DNA of 64,000 nt from CAWAYR01 sp050250955 (GCA_050250955.1 JBFWNR010000001.1:310001-374000), one strand, 5' to 3'; positions 17,244 to 25,803 are shown, counted from the stretch's first letter. Numbers and translations: made by a program. The notes: generated by a model from the letters alone, not told the origin.

Positions 17244-18470
17244 CTACGTCATGACTCGTGGCCGGTCGCCGCTATCGTCCGCGACCAGGCACTCCCGACG
17301 GAGCGTGAGCGGGCCGTCCTTCACGACGGCCAGCACGGTGACCATGGACAGGCGCGGCGCCTTGGCGTCCACGGTCCAACTGAGGACGCGTTCGCGCAGG
17401 AAGACCTGCGCGTCGGGCACGGCCTGGCGGACCTGCTGGAGCATGGCCCATTGCAGGGCCGACGCGGTCGAGAGTTCGCGCGTCGTGACCTTCAGGGTGT
17501 CGGGTGCCACGGTCGCGGCGCCATGCGCCGCATGGGTTCGGAGAAAGCCCTGGAGTCGCTCCGCGCCGTCATGGCGATACGGGGGCAAAACGTCCAGGGC
17601 GCGAAACCGCACCGCGGCCATCGCCTCGATGCCCTCGTCGAGCGGAAGCACGCCCGCGGCGAGACGCTCGCGCTGGTCCGCGGAGCCGTGCTCGGCGATC
17701 CAGGCGTGGACGAGGCGCGTCTTCTCGCCGTGTGCCAGACGGAACGCCTGTTGTTCGGCCGCGACACGGGCGCGATGTGCGTGGAGGTCGGCTACGAAGC
17801 GGCGTTGGGCTTCCCGCGGCACGTCTCGCGCCGCGCCCCGGTCCCGGGCGGAATCGAAGGTGAGACGCCCACGGTCCGTGGGCACGACGCAGCGACGCGA
17901 GGTGGGCGACGGATGAGGCAAGGCGCGACGCTCGGGGTCCGCGAGGAACGCCACAGCCACGCTGTCGCGCCACGTGCGGCTGGACTCGTCGCGCGTGGCT
18001 CGTCGGGCGACGCCTTGCGCACGATACGCGGCCTCGAGCTGGTGATTGCGCGCGGCGTCCTGCAGCAGGCGCTCGGCCGAAGGCGGCGCGTCGTACTCGG
18101 GGGCGTCGTCGACGCGCACGATGCGCTCGTCAGGGCGCGTCTGGAACTGGGGTCGCAGTCGCAGGCGCGCGACGCCATCGGCATCCACCTGCACGAGGTG
18201 CAGCCGGGTGGTCGGCACGGTCAGCGTGAGCGTCTGGGACTGTCGGCCATTGCCGCCGGCGAGCAACGACGACTTCCGCCCGGCATCGGACAGGCGAAAC
18301 GAGGCGACGACCGCAATGGTGGACGCATCGGAGATGGGGGTCGAGATGCCTGACGTCGACGGCGTGTCCACGGCGAGTGCAGTGCGGTCCATGCGTGCCC
18401 TCAGGTCGTCTGGGATGTCGAAGCGACGGGGCCGAGCAGCGCCTGTGGCGCGGGCTCGGCGGACCGTCAT
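17244..18470 (-). CDS. hypothetical protein of the accessory region
   Basis: A 408-residue protein not recognised. The first 50 residues are basic, then a beta-rich part (TIAVVASFRLSDAGRKSSLL, TLTLTVPTTRLHLVQVD) and an Arg/Ala-rich helical middle (about 120-300) are seen, followed by a domain ending in WTVDAKAPRLSMVTVLAVVKDGPLTLRRECLVADD. No catalytic motif is evident. It shares strand and spacing with the DUF932 and SpoVG-like genes, so it is probably part of the same cassette. Confidence 0.6.
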   Translation of the reverse strand: MTVRRARATGAARPRRFDIPDDLRARMDRTALAVDTPSTSGISTPISDASTIAVVASFRLSDAGRKSSLLAGGNGRQSQTLTLTVPTTRLHLVQVDADGVARLRLRPQFQTRPDERIVRVDDAPEYDAPPSAERLLQDAARNHQLEAAYRAQGVARRATRDESSRTWRDSVAVAFLADPERRALPHPSPTSRRCVVPTDRGRLTFDSARDRGAARDVPREAQRRFVADLHAHRARVAAEQQAFRLAHGEKTRLVHAWIAEHGSADQRERLAAGVLPLDEGIEAMAAVRFRALDVLPPYRHDGAERLQGFLRTHAAHGAATVAPDTLKVTTRELSTASALQWAMLQQVRQAVPDAQVFLRERVLSWTVDAKAPRLSMVTVLAVVKDGPLTLRRECLVADDSGDRPRVMT

Positions 18471-18480
18471 GGGCAGGCCC

Positions 18481-18503
18481 GCCAGCGGTGTTTGGCCGCT
18501 GGC
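18481..18503. repeat. hairpin between two accessory genes
   Basis: GCCAGCGG (18481-18488) and CCGCTGGC (18496-18503) form an 8-bp stem with a 7-base loop in the 52-base gap between the SpoVG-like gene and the next minus-strand gene. It is a possible attenuator or mRNA-processing site. Confidence 0.45.
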
Positions 18504-18522
18504 AGGTCGCCCTGGAAGGCCG

Positions 18523-18846
18523 TTACGTCTGGGCCTCGGTCGCGCTGTACGCGGCGAGAATCAGGTCGCGGACGGCCTCCTGCGCTCTCGCGTCGTCCGA
18601 CGCCGGACGCAAGAGCGCGAAGCTGCGTCGTTCGCCGTTGACCGAGTACTGCCGGGCCGGGAAGGTGACATTGCGGCCATCGCCGTTCCGCCGCTCCCAG
18701 ATGGCAAACCCGACCAACTTGAGTCCGGTGAACGGACCGGCGGCCGACTCGAAGACCACCTCCGCATCGGCGAGCTTCCCTGCGGGCGAGCCCTTGTCGT
18801 TCGGGGTGATCCGGACAGACACCATCTCTGTGCGCTTCGTGGACAT
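18523..18846 (-). CDS. SpoVG-like conserved protein (paralogue B)
   Basis: A 107-residue paralogue of the protein at 14279-14596. Shared blocks include PAGKLADAEV, GLKLVGFA.W..R, FPARQ and GERR.FALLR. The charged N-terminus (MSTKRTEMVSVRITPNDKG) differs. The start at 18846 has an AGGAG site seven bases upstream. Two diverged copies 4 kb apart, bracketing the RadC/DUF932 block, suggest duplication within the element or two element modules. Confidence 0.65.
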   Translation of the reverse strand: MSTKRTEMVSVRITPNDKGSPAGKLADAEVVFESAAGPFTGLKLVGFAIWERRNGDGRNVTFPARQYSVNGERRSFALLRPASDDARAQEAVRDLILAAYSATEAQT

Positions 18847-19689
18847 AGACGTGCTCCTGGGGCACCGCGTGTCTGAAACGGGCGGTGCGGGTGAGGTCCG
18901 CCGGCCTTGAGGGACCGGGGACGAGGCAGGCAACTCAGCCGTAATGGCTAAGGTGCGGTGACAGGCGGAGCTGTCGACGTACTACAGAGAACGCCGATAC
19001 TGTTCGGAATCTTGCACTGCGCCGGGTGTAACCTCAGCAGCCACCCGTCAGGTCGCAACGGTGATTTCAAAGCGCGAAGCGTCACAGGTGTTCGAGCACC
19101 TCGGCAAGAACGCGTGTACCAGCTCCGTTGCGATTGCCGTGGGCCCCTTATCGCGGAAGCGGCCCCCTTTTGGGTGCGCGGACGGGTGGCAGGCGCTCTT
19201 AGACAGGCAGGGCCGGGCGGGCTGTGACGTCGTTCGGCTCGGGGCATCCAAAGGGTCACAGAGTTTCTTGCGACCTAATGTTGAAGCCCTAGACTGATAT
19301 GGAATGACCGGTTGTCAAGGCCTGTGGTCGCTGTGGAAGACGGTCTTATCGTCTTCCGGAGGCCGCTTCCGCAGGTAGTGGCGCACACGCGTCACCAAGG
19401 TGACGGATGACCTCGGACGCTTCGACGACGAGTCGCGCTTGATATCCGGTGGTTACTCCGGTCGCCCGAGGCAGAGTACGCATGACAGCGCTTTCCCCAA
19501 ACGCGCTTCAACAGCACGCCGGCGAGGAGAGTCTGCGCATCATCGATGGCATTGACAGCATCAGAGACCATTCCATCCACGGGGTGAGATCCAAAGTGCC
19601 CTTCTGCGTGCCCTCGAGAATGTCTTGCCATTCACCATACGCCATATGTTCGCCTTGACATCGTATGCATACACTGACACGATGGAATA
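18847..19689. other. gene-free interval upstream of the CBASS operon
   Basis: About 840 bases without a supportable gene. Small open frames on both strands lack ribosome sites and family features. AT content rises toward 19.6 kb, marking the switch from the high-GC cassette to the CBASS module. The last 40 bases hold the putative CBASS control region. Confidence 0.55.
19655..19684 (+). promoter_or_regulatory. candidate CBASS promoter with overlapping palindromic operator
   Basis: TTGACA at 19655-19660 is a consensus -35 box located 30 bases before the GTG start. Directly after it is the perfect palindrome GTATGCATAC (19663-19672), itself inside a wider inverted repeat CATCGT (19659-19664)/ACGATG (19679-19684). 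No good -10 box is seen. The site is well placed for repression by the XRE domain of the first gene (inference). Confidence 0.45.
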
Positions 19690-20952
19690 GTGTCTGAACT
19701 CGGCAAAATCATTCGAGACCGTCGGCAAGCGCGCCGATGGTCGCTTCGGCAACTTGGGGACAAGGTCGGGGTAACGCCCGCCTACGTCGCCGACATCGAG
19801 GCGGCCCGTCGCGCGCCGAGCGATCAACTTCGCGAAAAGCTCGCCGACGCACTTGAGATTCCGGCCGAGGATCTGAGGGCTGCCGACACACGACTCCCTG
19901 GCGACTTGCGGGATTGGATCGAGGAACGACCGGAGCTGACGGCGATTCTCAAGTCCCTTCGCTCTTCACGGGACTCCGACATCCTGATTCAGCGCCTCAG
20001 CCGCTTCATCAGCCGCCGTGCGCGTACGCAAGTCCCGAGAGGCTTCCTGGTCACATGGGAATCCGAACTGCGCGCCATTGCGGCTGAAGCGTCGGCTTGG
20101 TCCATTGAGACCGGCGGCGACCTGTTCGGCCGCTGGCACGATTTGCCGACCGTCCTGCTCGCGAGCAAGGCTGGGCCCGCCGCACAACGGAACAACACCC
20201 ATTTCCGGCTCGATGTGGACTACCTCCGGCAGCTCAGCGAAGTGATGGCAACGGACTGGGCGCTGCGTTACTTCGGTGACTGGCACTCGCATCATCGTCT
20301 TGGCCTGTCGTCGCCAAGCGGCGGCGATCGCAAACGCATCGTCGGCCTCGCCGGCCGCAATCGTTTCGCCAATATGGCCGAGATCATCGTGACTCTCGAC
20401 GACAGCCGTGGTGAGCCGCTCGTTCGGATCCATCCCTGGCTTTACGACCTATCCGGAGACGATGCTACGCCGCTGTCCTGCCGCGTGAAAGTGTTGCCCG
20501 GGCTGAGCCCGCTGCGGCAGGCGCTAATCGCGCGAAAGGCGCTTCCCGAGCAGGATCTTCATGCGTGGGAAAAAATCACGCTGCAGCGCCTTCGAATTGG
20601 TGCGGATAGTGCGCCGCCCGCGATAGAACCGGCATCGGACGTTGACTCCTCAACCCGAGAGAGAGTGCTGACGCACGTCGCGGAGGCGCTAAGCGCTGCG
20701 AGCGGCGCTGCTATTGAGCAGCACGCGACTGGCTTCGGCTCGATTCTCGTCGCGACACTTGCCGAACCCGAATACCTGGCGTTTGCCCTTGGTTCGGCAT
20801 GGCCTATGCCGGTCCTCGAAGTACACCGAATGGACAGGTCGAAAGGTTCGACCGAAGTGGTGAAGAGTCCCCCGAACCTGACTGCTCTGGACGTCGCCGG
20901 CCTCGTCGAACTCTTTCGTCAACTGAAAGGGCACCGCCATGTGGAGCACTGA
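19690..20952 (+). CDS. XRE-HTH/JAMM metallopeptidase fusion, Cap3-like (CBASS)
   Basis: A 420-residue two-domain protein. Residues 4-62 are an XRE helix-turn-helix (RDRRQARRWSLRQLGDKVGV.PAYVADIE). Residues about 120-255 are a JAMM/Mov34 domain with the metal-binding set E140 (ETGGDLFG), H199-S-H201, S210 and D213. The C-terminal 150 residues are unassigned. In type II CBASS the JAMM enzyme Cap3 reverses conjugation of the CD-NTase; fusion to a DNA-binding domain is unusual and suggests it also regulates the operon, as CapH/CapP do in other systems (inference). GTG start at 19690 with a weak GGAA site; the first gene of five overlapping genes. Confidence 0.82.
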   Translation: MSELGKIIRDRRQARRWSLRQLGDKVGVTPAYVADIEAARRAPSDQLREKLADALEIPAEDLRAADTRLPGDLRDWIEERPELTAILKSLRSSRDSDILIQRLSRFISRRARTQVPRGFLVTWESELRAIAAEASAWSIETGGDLFGRWHDLPTVLLASKAGPAAQRNNTHFRLDVDYLRQLSEVMATDWALRYFGDWHSHHRLGLSSPSGGDRKRIVGLAGRNRFANMAEIIVTLDDSRGEPLVRIHPWLYDLSGDDATPLSCRVKVLPGLSPLRQALIARKALPEQDLHAWEKITLQRLRIGADSAPPAIEPASDVDSSTRERVLTHVAEALSAASGAAIEQHATGFGSILVATLAEPEYLAFALGSAWPMPVLEVHRMDRSKGSTEVVKSPPNLTALDVAGLVELFRQLKGHRHVEH

Positions 20953-21403
20953 CCAGCGGCAACGGCTGTACCTGGAAAACGAAATCCTGAAGCGTGAAGG
21001 CTTCGATCAGTTTGCCGTGTGGCATCACCCGTCCGATGACACATACACGGTCTCAGGCACCGCGACGGCCAGTAACGGGCGCACGTTCTACCTGTGGATG
21101 CCGATTCCGTCGGGCTTCCCTCAGCAGCGGCCGCCTCTCTACATCACCGAGCCCAATCCGCTGCGGATGTTCGGCGGCAATCCTGTCGTGTCATTGGGCG
21201 TGTCGCACCAGATGCACACGCTGACGCCACACTCCGCCGGGTGGCCGCAAATCTGTCACTGGCGCGATGCGCGGTGGCATTCCGGCATTGTGCTGCAGAA
21301 GGTCTTCCTGAAGGGCCTGATCTGGATTGAAGCGTTCGAACAGCATCTGGCCACCGGGCGTCCGTTGGCCGATTTCGTCTCAACGATGGCAGAAGCGATA
21401 TGA
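20939..21403 (+). CDS. bacterial E2-like (UBC-fold) conjugating enzyme
   Basis: A 154-residue protein with the prokaryotic E2 layout: YTVSGTATASNGRTFYLWMPIPSGFPQQRPPLYI (beta sheet and the PxxxP turn before the active site), a His-rich segment (SHQMHTLTPHSAGWPQICHW), and a single Cys at position 106, the likely thioester Cys. In known type II CBASS, E2 and E1 are fused in Cap2; here they are separate genes. It overlaps the JAMM gene by 14 bases and the E1 gene by four (ATGA), so translation is coupled. Confidence 0.8.
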   Translation: MWSTDQRQRLYLENEILKREGFDQFAVWHHPSDDTYTVSGTATASNGRTFYLWMPIPSGFPQQRPPLYITEPNPLRMFGGNPVVSLGVSHQMHTLTPHSAGWPQICHWRDARWHSGIVLQKVFLKGLIWIEAFEQHLATGRPLADFVSTMAEAI

Positions 21404-22857
21404 GTACAAACGCTCCGCAGCAGCAGCAGATGATTCGGGAGGCGATGAAATCGATCGCCGAGCGCAAGCCGGGTCGCACGAAACTCGTCTACGACAAGAC
21501 CAAACGCACGATCGTCGCGGTGACAGAAGGCGCGCAGGCGCCTCGGGCGCTGAATATCACGGCCGACGACGCGGACATGTTCGCTGAAATCACGTTGTCG
21601 AGTCGCTGGCTTCGCGAGAACTGGGAAGAGATCAAGAGCGGACAGGCGAAGGCGAGCTTCAGCCGCTGGGACGACGGCGACGCGCTCACGCACACAGTGC
21701 TCGGCGTTCAGCCCTCGCCTTTCACCGAGACGGCGGCTGTCGTTCTCGACCCTGCGACCGCCGCCGCGGACGTCTCCACGAACATTGTTTTTAGCGAAAC
21801 AGGCGATGCTCGGACGGACACCTCAATATTTGTTGCGCCGGACGGCAGGAGGTTCCGGGCGTCCGGCACTCAACCAGGCGGCGCACGCTTCGACGTCCGC
21901 TTCGTCGACATCCAGCCCGAACTTGAGACGCGCCGCTCAGGCGTCCTCGAGACGACGATTCTCAAGGACACGACCGTGCTCCTGATCGGCCTTGGCACGG
22001 GGGGCGCCCATGTCGCCATCGAGCTCGCGAAGTGCGGCCTCGGGACCCTCATCCTGGTTGACAAGGACAGGCTGTCTGCGGGGAACGTCGTTCGGCACCC
22101 TGGCGGCATCTCGCAGGTCGGCCGCTACAAGGTGAACGTCGTGCGCGATCTCATTCACGAGAAGAATCCTGACGCGAATGTGTCGGTTCATCCCGTTGCT
22201 CTGGGTTACGAAAACCAGGAGGACGTCCGGGCACTCGTCAAACGGGCCGACGTCGTCATCTGCGGCACCGACAACAGGCCGAGCAAGCTTCTCATCAACA
22301 AGCTTTGCCTCGACGAGGGCGTTGTGGCGATCTACGGCGGCGCGTTCCGACGCGCGTACGGTGGACAAGTTCTCCGCGTTCGACCAAGACAATCGCCCTG
22401 CCACCAGTGCTTCATCTCGACGATGCCCGAAGAGGCGTCCAACGTCGAGATCTCGACAGCGTCCGACGCCGAAGGCATCGCCTATGCCGACCAGCCCGTC
22501 GCCGTTGAACCAGGCCTTTCGCTCGACGTCCTTCCCATCGCCAACATGCTGACAAAGCTGGCGCTTCTGGAGTTGCTGTCCGACAAGGACAGCACGCTGA
22601 ACATTCTCAGGAGGGACTTCGACGCGCCGTGGTACCTGTGGCTCAATCGGCCTGAACCGGGAACCTCCTACGCCGACTGGCCTCCCCTGAGCGAAAGCAG
22701 CGATGAGATGACTATCCATCGGTGGTACGGCATCTATTTCGACCGGGACGCTGATTGTCCCGCTTGCGGGAATTTCTTAGCGTCGCTCGCCGGGCACTAT
22801 GGGCTTGATCTCGCTTCGGCGACTGAGCTTCCCGCGATGCCCGGAAAGGACAACTAA
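21400..22857 (+). CDS. E1-like (ThiF-fold) activating enzyme, Cap2-type without E2 domain
   Basis: A 485-residue protein. Residues about 188-400 are a ThiF/MoeB adenylation domain: GLGTGG at 197-202 (ATP loop), D221, R242/K244 and the CGTDNRPSK strand with catalytic D291. Two CxxC pairs (C334/C337 and C453/C456) form a probable structural zinc site. The first 180 residues match no family I can name and may replace the E2 domain of Cap2 as a binding module. It should activate the C-terminus of the CD-NTase and pass it to the E2 (inference from CBASS type II). Confidence 0.83.
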   Translation: MSTNAPQQQQMIREAMKSIAERKPGRTKLVYDKTKRTIVAVTEGAQAPRALNITADDADMFAEITLSSRWLRENWEEIKSGQAKASFSRWDDGDALTHTVLGVQPSPFTETAAVVLDPATAAADVSTNIVFSETGDARTDTSIFVAPDGRRFRASGTQPGGARFDVRFVDIQPELETRRSGVLETTILKDTTVLLIGLGTGGAHVAIELAKCGLGTLILVDKDRLSAGNVVRHPGGISQVGRYKVNVVRDLIHEKNPDANVSVHPVALGYENQEDVRALVKRADVVICGTDNRPSKLLINKLCLDEGVVAIYGGAFRRAYGGQVLRVRPRQSPCHQCFISTMPEEASNVEISTASDAEGIAYADQPVAVEPGLSLDVLPIANMLTKLALLELLSDKDSTLNILRRDFDAPWYLWLNRPEPGTSYADWPPLSESSDEMTIHRWYGIYFDRDADCPACGNFLASLAGHYGLDLASATELPAMPGKDN

Positions 22858-22859
22858 CG

Positions 22860-23732
22860 GTGGAACTGGCGCCTGACTTTAAGGCTCTGCTGTCGTCGAT
22901 CGAGCCCACCGCCACCCACGTCTCAGCGGCAAAGAGCGCGCATGAAAAAGTGCGCGACCAACTCCGCACGGACGAGGAGTTTAAGGAAGCGCACAAGGAC
23001 ACCTTCCTGTCAGGCTCCTATGCCCGGCACACGGCCATCAACGACATCAACGATGTCGATGTGATCTGCATCATCGATATCGATCACTCCATCACGGCTC
23101 CGGAGGTCGTGCTGGCATGGACACAGTCCATTCTTGGCGAGTACTACAAGACAACCAAACGCCAGGGACGGTCCGTTGGCGTGCAGGCGGCCAAGGACGT
23201 GTGGCTCGACATCGTTCCGGCCACACCGATGAACGGAGACGCCGGCCCTCTATGGATCCCCGACCGCGAGGCAAAGCAGTGGGTCCAGACGCATCCGAAG
23301 GGACAAATCAAGGCGGCGACCGACAAGAACAAAGCCACCAACGGCTACTACGTTCAGGTCGCGAAGCTCCTAAAGTTCTGGCGTGACCGGCTCCCGACGG
23401 AGTCTTGCCGGCCAAAGTCGTACATCCTGGAGAGCCTGGGGCACCAGACGATCGGTTCGCCGACGTCACATGCCGGTGCCGTTGTCAGCGTGCTGGAGGG
23501 CATCGAGCGCTCGTACGGCGCATATCGCGGCACGGGCATTGTGCCGTCGATTTCCGATCCTGGCTATTCGTCCGTCAATGTGGCGAAGCACTGGGAGTCT
23601 AGCGAATTCAACGACTTCATGAACCAGGTCAAGACGGCGGCGGCGACGGCCCGCAAGGCGCTCGACAGCACCGACGAAGCGGAAAGCCGCAAACTCTGGC
23701 GTCAACTCTTCGGGTCAACCTTCGGTAAGTGA
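22860..23732 (+). CDS. CD-NTase (cGAS/DncV-like nucleotidyltransferase, SMODS)
   Basis: A 290-residue signalling nucleotidyltransferase. The active site is LSGSYARHT (G52-S53), D65-x-D67 (NDVDV) and the third Asp D117 (WLDIVPA). The C-terminal half is helical, and the protein ends LFGSTFGK, resembling the hydrophobic-Gly tails that E1/E2 machinery conjugates in type II CBASS. It should make a cyclic di- or trinucleotide on phage infection. GTG start two bases after the E1 stop. It could also be read as another minimal SMODS NTase, but the neighbours fix the role. Confidence 0.88.
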   Translation: MELAPDFKALLSSIEPTATHVSAAKSAHEKVRDQLRTDEEFKEAHKDTFLSGSYARHTAINDINDVDVICIIDIDHSITAPEVVLAWTQSILGEYYKTTKRQGRSVGVQAAKDVWLDIVPATPMNGDAGPLWIPDREAKQWVQTHPKGQIKAATDKNKATNGYYVQVAKLLKFWRDRLPTESCRPKSYILESLGHQTIGSPTSHAGAVVSVLEGIERSYGAYRGTGIVPSISDPGYSSVNVAKHWESSEFNDFMNQVKTAAATARKALDSTDEAESRKLWRQLFGSTFGK

Positions 23733-25210
23733 TGATGCGGAAGCAGCGCAAGCCCACGGCCCGATCGCGTCCTCGTCCCGGAGGCTCCCTGCTCTCGCCG
23801 GAGTCGACGGGCGGCATCACGGCGGGAAAGGGCTTCGATTTCCAGACCAGATTCGCCGCCTGTCAGCTTCCGGTGTGGCTGCTCGAAGCCGCGTTCCACC
23901 AGCTGCTGTACGAAGGCACGGGCGACATCGACATCCGGTATCAAGAGGGTGGCACGTCTTCGCGCATCCACATTCAGGTCAAGGATCACGAGGTCTCGCC
24001 GGCTGAATTCAAGGAAAGCCTCGCGCATTTCCAGCGGCTCGACGCGGATCTGCCGGGCGTCTACAAATGCTTCTCGCTGGTCTGCCCCGGGCTCTCGCCG
24101 AAGTTGCGGCCGATTGAGACCGGGCTCGCGCGATTCAGGAACGTCAGGCCGTTCTACGACGACGTTCCGACCGCCCTCGCCCCGACCAAGTCGGAGTTGG
24201 ACGCGCGAATCCGAAAGATCGGTCTGAACCAGGGCGATGTTGACTTCATTCATGCGAGCATCAAGTTCGAGGTCGGCCATGGCGACTTGCAACACGACGA
24301 TCGCGCCCTCGAATTGTTCATCGCACGGTTGCTGAATCACCCGGAATACGCGGACAGACTCAGAGCGATGGTGCAGCCCGCCTTCGCCGACTTGCTCGCC
24401 GCGTTACAGGGGACACGGGGCAAGGTGCTCGACCGAACCGCCATCGAGGAGATTCTGCGGGCAGCGGTGACGGCCGCTGCGCCCGGCGAAAAGAGCGTAA
24501 CCATTTGGATGCAGAACTGGACTCGTGAAACGTTCGATGTCCCCGCCGACTACACGATCGAGTGGTCACGACATTTCGATCGCGCGACGCGGCGCGTACC
24601 GGACGCCACAATCTGGAACAGCGAATTGCTCCCTGAGCTGAACGCTCTTCGCGCCACGATTCAGTCGGAACGCACCGAGCGGCTCATTCGCTTTCGCGGC
24701 AAGTGTCCTCTTTCGAGCGGCATCGCCTTAGGCGCGGCCTTCCCGGCCGTCGGCGGCTGGAAGTTCGAGATTCCGCAACCTCCCGCACCGGAGCCTTGGC
24801 GATCAGACGCGCCGCCGGCGAGCCCATACTACCTACAGGTGGCGCTAGTGGACGGAGGCGGCGATGACGTGGTTCTCGGCCTGAATATCCGCGGTGATGG
24901 CCGCGAGGACATCCGTCGCTTTGTCGACAGCACAGGCCATCCGCCGAAGATCTTCGCCTTCATGTCGCCGTCGACGACCGGAAGTCAATCAATTGGAGGA
25001 GCCGAGGAGGCCTGCGCCTTCGCGCGCGCGGTCCGCGAGGAGTTCGGCGAACTGCTCAAGGCCCACGGCGTCCGGCGCACACGCCTCTTCTTCTATGGCC
25101 CCCTCGCCCTCGCCGTCTTCCTCGGGCAGCAGCTGACATCGGTCGGCGAGATACAGCTTTTCGAGTACCAGGACCCAGGCTACATCCCCAGCTGCACGGT
25201 GCGGACCTAA
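23732..25210 (+). CDS. CBASS effector: N-terminal nuclease with C-terminal SAVED domain (Cap4-like)
   Basis: About 492 residues. After a basic tail, a PD-(D/E)xK-type domain (DUF4297-like) begins: TGGITAGKGFDFQTRFA, then GTGDIDIRYQ and IHIQVKDHEV, giving the D...QxK catalytic set. The C-terminal 170 residues match SAVED: YYLQVALVDGG, FAFMSPSTTGSQSIGGAEEACAFARAV, RLFFYGPLALAVFLGQQLTSVGEIQLFEYQDPGYIPSC. SAVED binds cyclic oligonucleotides and switches on DNA cleavage in Cap4. The start is ATG 23732, overlapping the NTase stop by one base; GTG 23729 is an alternative. Last gene of the operon. Confidence 0.88.
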   Translation: MMRKQRKPTARSRPRPGGSLLSPESTGGITAGKGFDFQTRFAACQLPVWLLEAAFHQLLYEGTGDIDIRYQEGGTSSRIHIQVKDHEVSPAEFKESLAHFQRLDADLPGVYKCFSLVCPGLSPKLRPIETGLARFRNVRPFYDDVPTALAPTKSELDARIRKIGLNQGDVDFIHASIKFEVGHGDLQHDDRALELFIARLLNHPEYADRLRAMVQPAFADLLAALQGTRGKVLDRTAIEEILRAAVTAAAPGEKSVTIWMQNWTRETFDVPADYTIEWSRHFDRATRRVPDATIWNSELLPELNALRATIQSERTERLIRFRGKCPLSSGIALGAAFPAVGGWKFEIPQPPAPEPWRSDAPPASPYYLQVALVDGGGDDVVLGLNIRGDGREDIRRFVDSTGHPPKIFAFMSPSTTGSQSIGGAEEACAFARAVREEFGELLKAHGVRRTRLFFYGPLALAVFLGQQLTSVGEIQLFEYQDPGYIPSCTVRT

Positions 25211-25270
25211 ACGACACGGCGTTAGGGACGCACCTGCAGATTCCGTAATACTGAGGCCGTGCCACGAGCC

Positions 25271-25726
25271 ATGGCTAACCGTTCGAAGAAAGCGGCAGCG
25301 GCAGTTCCCCACATGCCGTTGCCCGCAGACGCTGGCAAGTCTCTGGAGTCGTGGATCTGGGACGCGGCCTGCTCCATCCGCGGCGCGAAGGATGCCCCCA
25401 AGTACAAGGAGTTCATCCTCCCCCTGATCTTCGCAAAGCGGCTGTGCGACGTTTTCGACGAAGAGTTGAACCGCATCGCAAAGGAGGTCGGCTCGCGCGC
25501 CAAGGCGTTCAGGCTGGTCCAGCATGACAAGAAGCTGGTGCACTTTTTCCTGCCACTCCAGCCGGGCAACCCGGATGACGCTGTGTGGTCGGTCATCCGC
25601 ACCCTCTCCAAAAAGATCGGCGAGCAGTTGACAACACACCTGCGCGCGGTCGCGGACGCGAATCCGCTGCTGAAGGGAATCAGCGACCGCATCGATTTCA
25701 ACGCGACAACGCACGGGCACAGACGC
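25271..25726 (+). pseudogene. hsdM: truncated type I restriction methylase subunit (hsdM N-terminus)
   Basis: About 150 codons of an HsdM N-terminal domain: SLESWIWDAACSIRGAKDAPKYKEFILPLIFAKRLCDVFDEE and NPLLKGISDRIDFNATTHG. The similarity stops exactly where the methyltransferase core should begin; the next bases are the 5' end of a tRNA-Ser gene. The frame then runs on through unrelated sequence to 25972. No NPPY motif, hsdS or hsdR is present, so it is a dead fragment. It lies 60 bases after the CBASS effector, so a type I system probably once stood beside CBASS in this island. Confidence 0.85.
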
Positions 25727-25771
25727 GGAGAGATGGCCGAGTGGTTGAAGGCGCACGCTTGGAAAGCGTGC
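25727..25771 (+). pseudogene. 5' half of tRNA-Ser(GGA), truncated after the anticodon arm
   Basis: GGAGAGATGGCCGAG is a typical tRNA-Ser 5' end and D-arm, followed by the anticodon arm GCACGC-TTGGAAA-GCGTGC (anticodon GGA). The variable arm, T-arm and 3' acceptor strand are missing; unrelated sequence begins at 25772. A gene fragment like this is a scar of tRNA-targeted integration or deletion and marks the joint between the hsdM fragment and the conjugation operon. Confidence 0.85.
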
Positions 25772-25803
25772 CGAACCTCGCTTGGCCCACCTAAGAGGGC
25801 GGC

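Noticed and set aside
19392..19631. Minus-strand 79-codon frame upstream of CBASS
   Set aside because: No ribosome site, family match or conservation cue; overlaps the likely control region.
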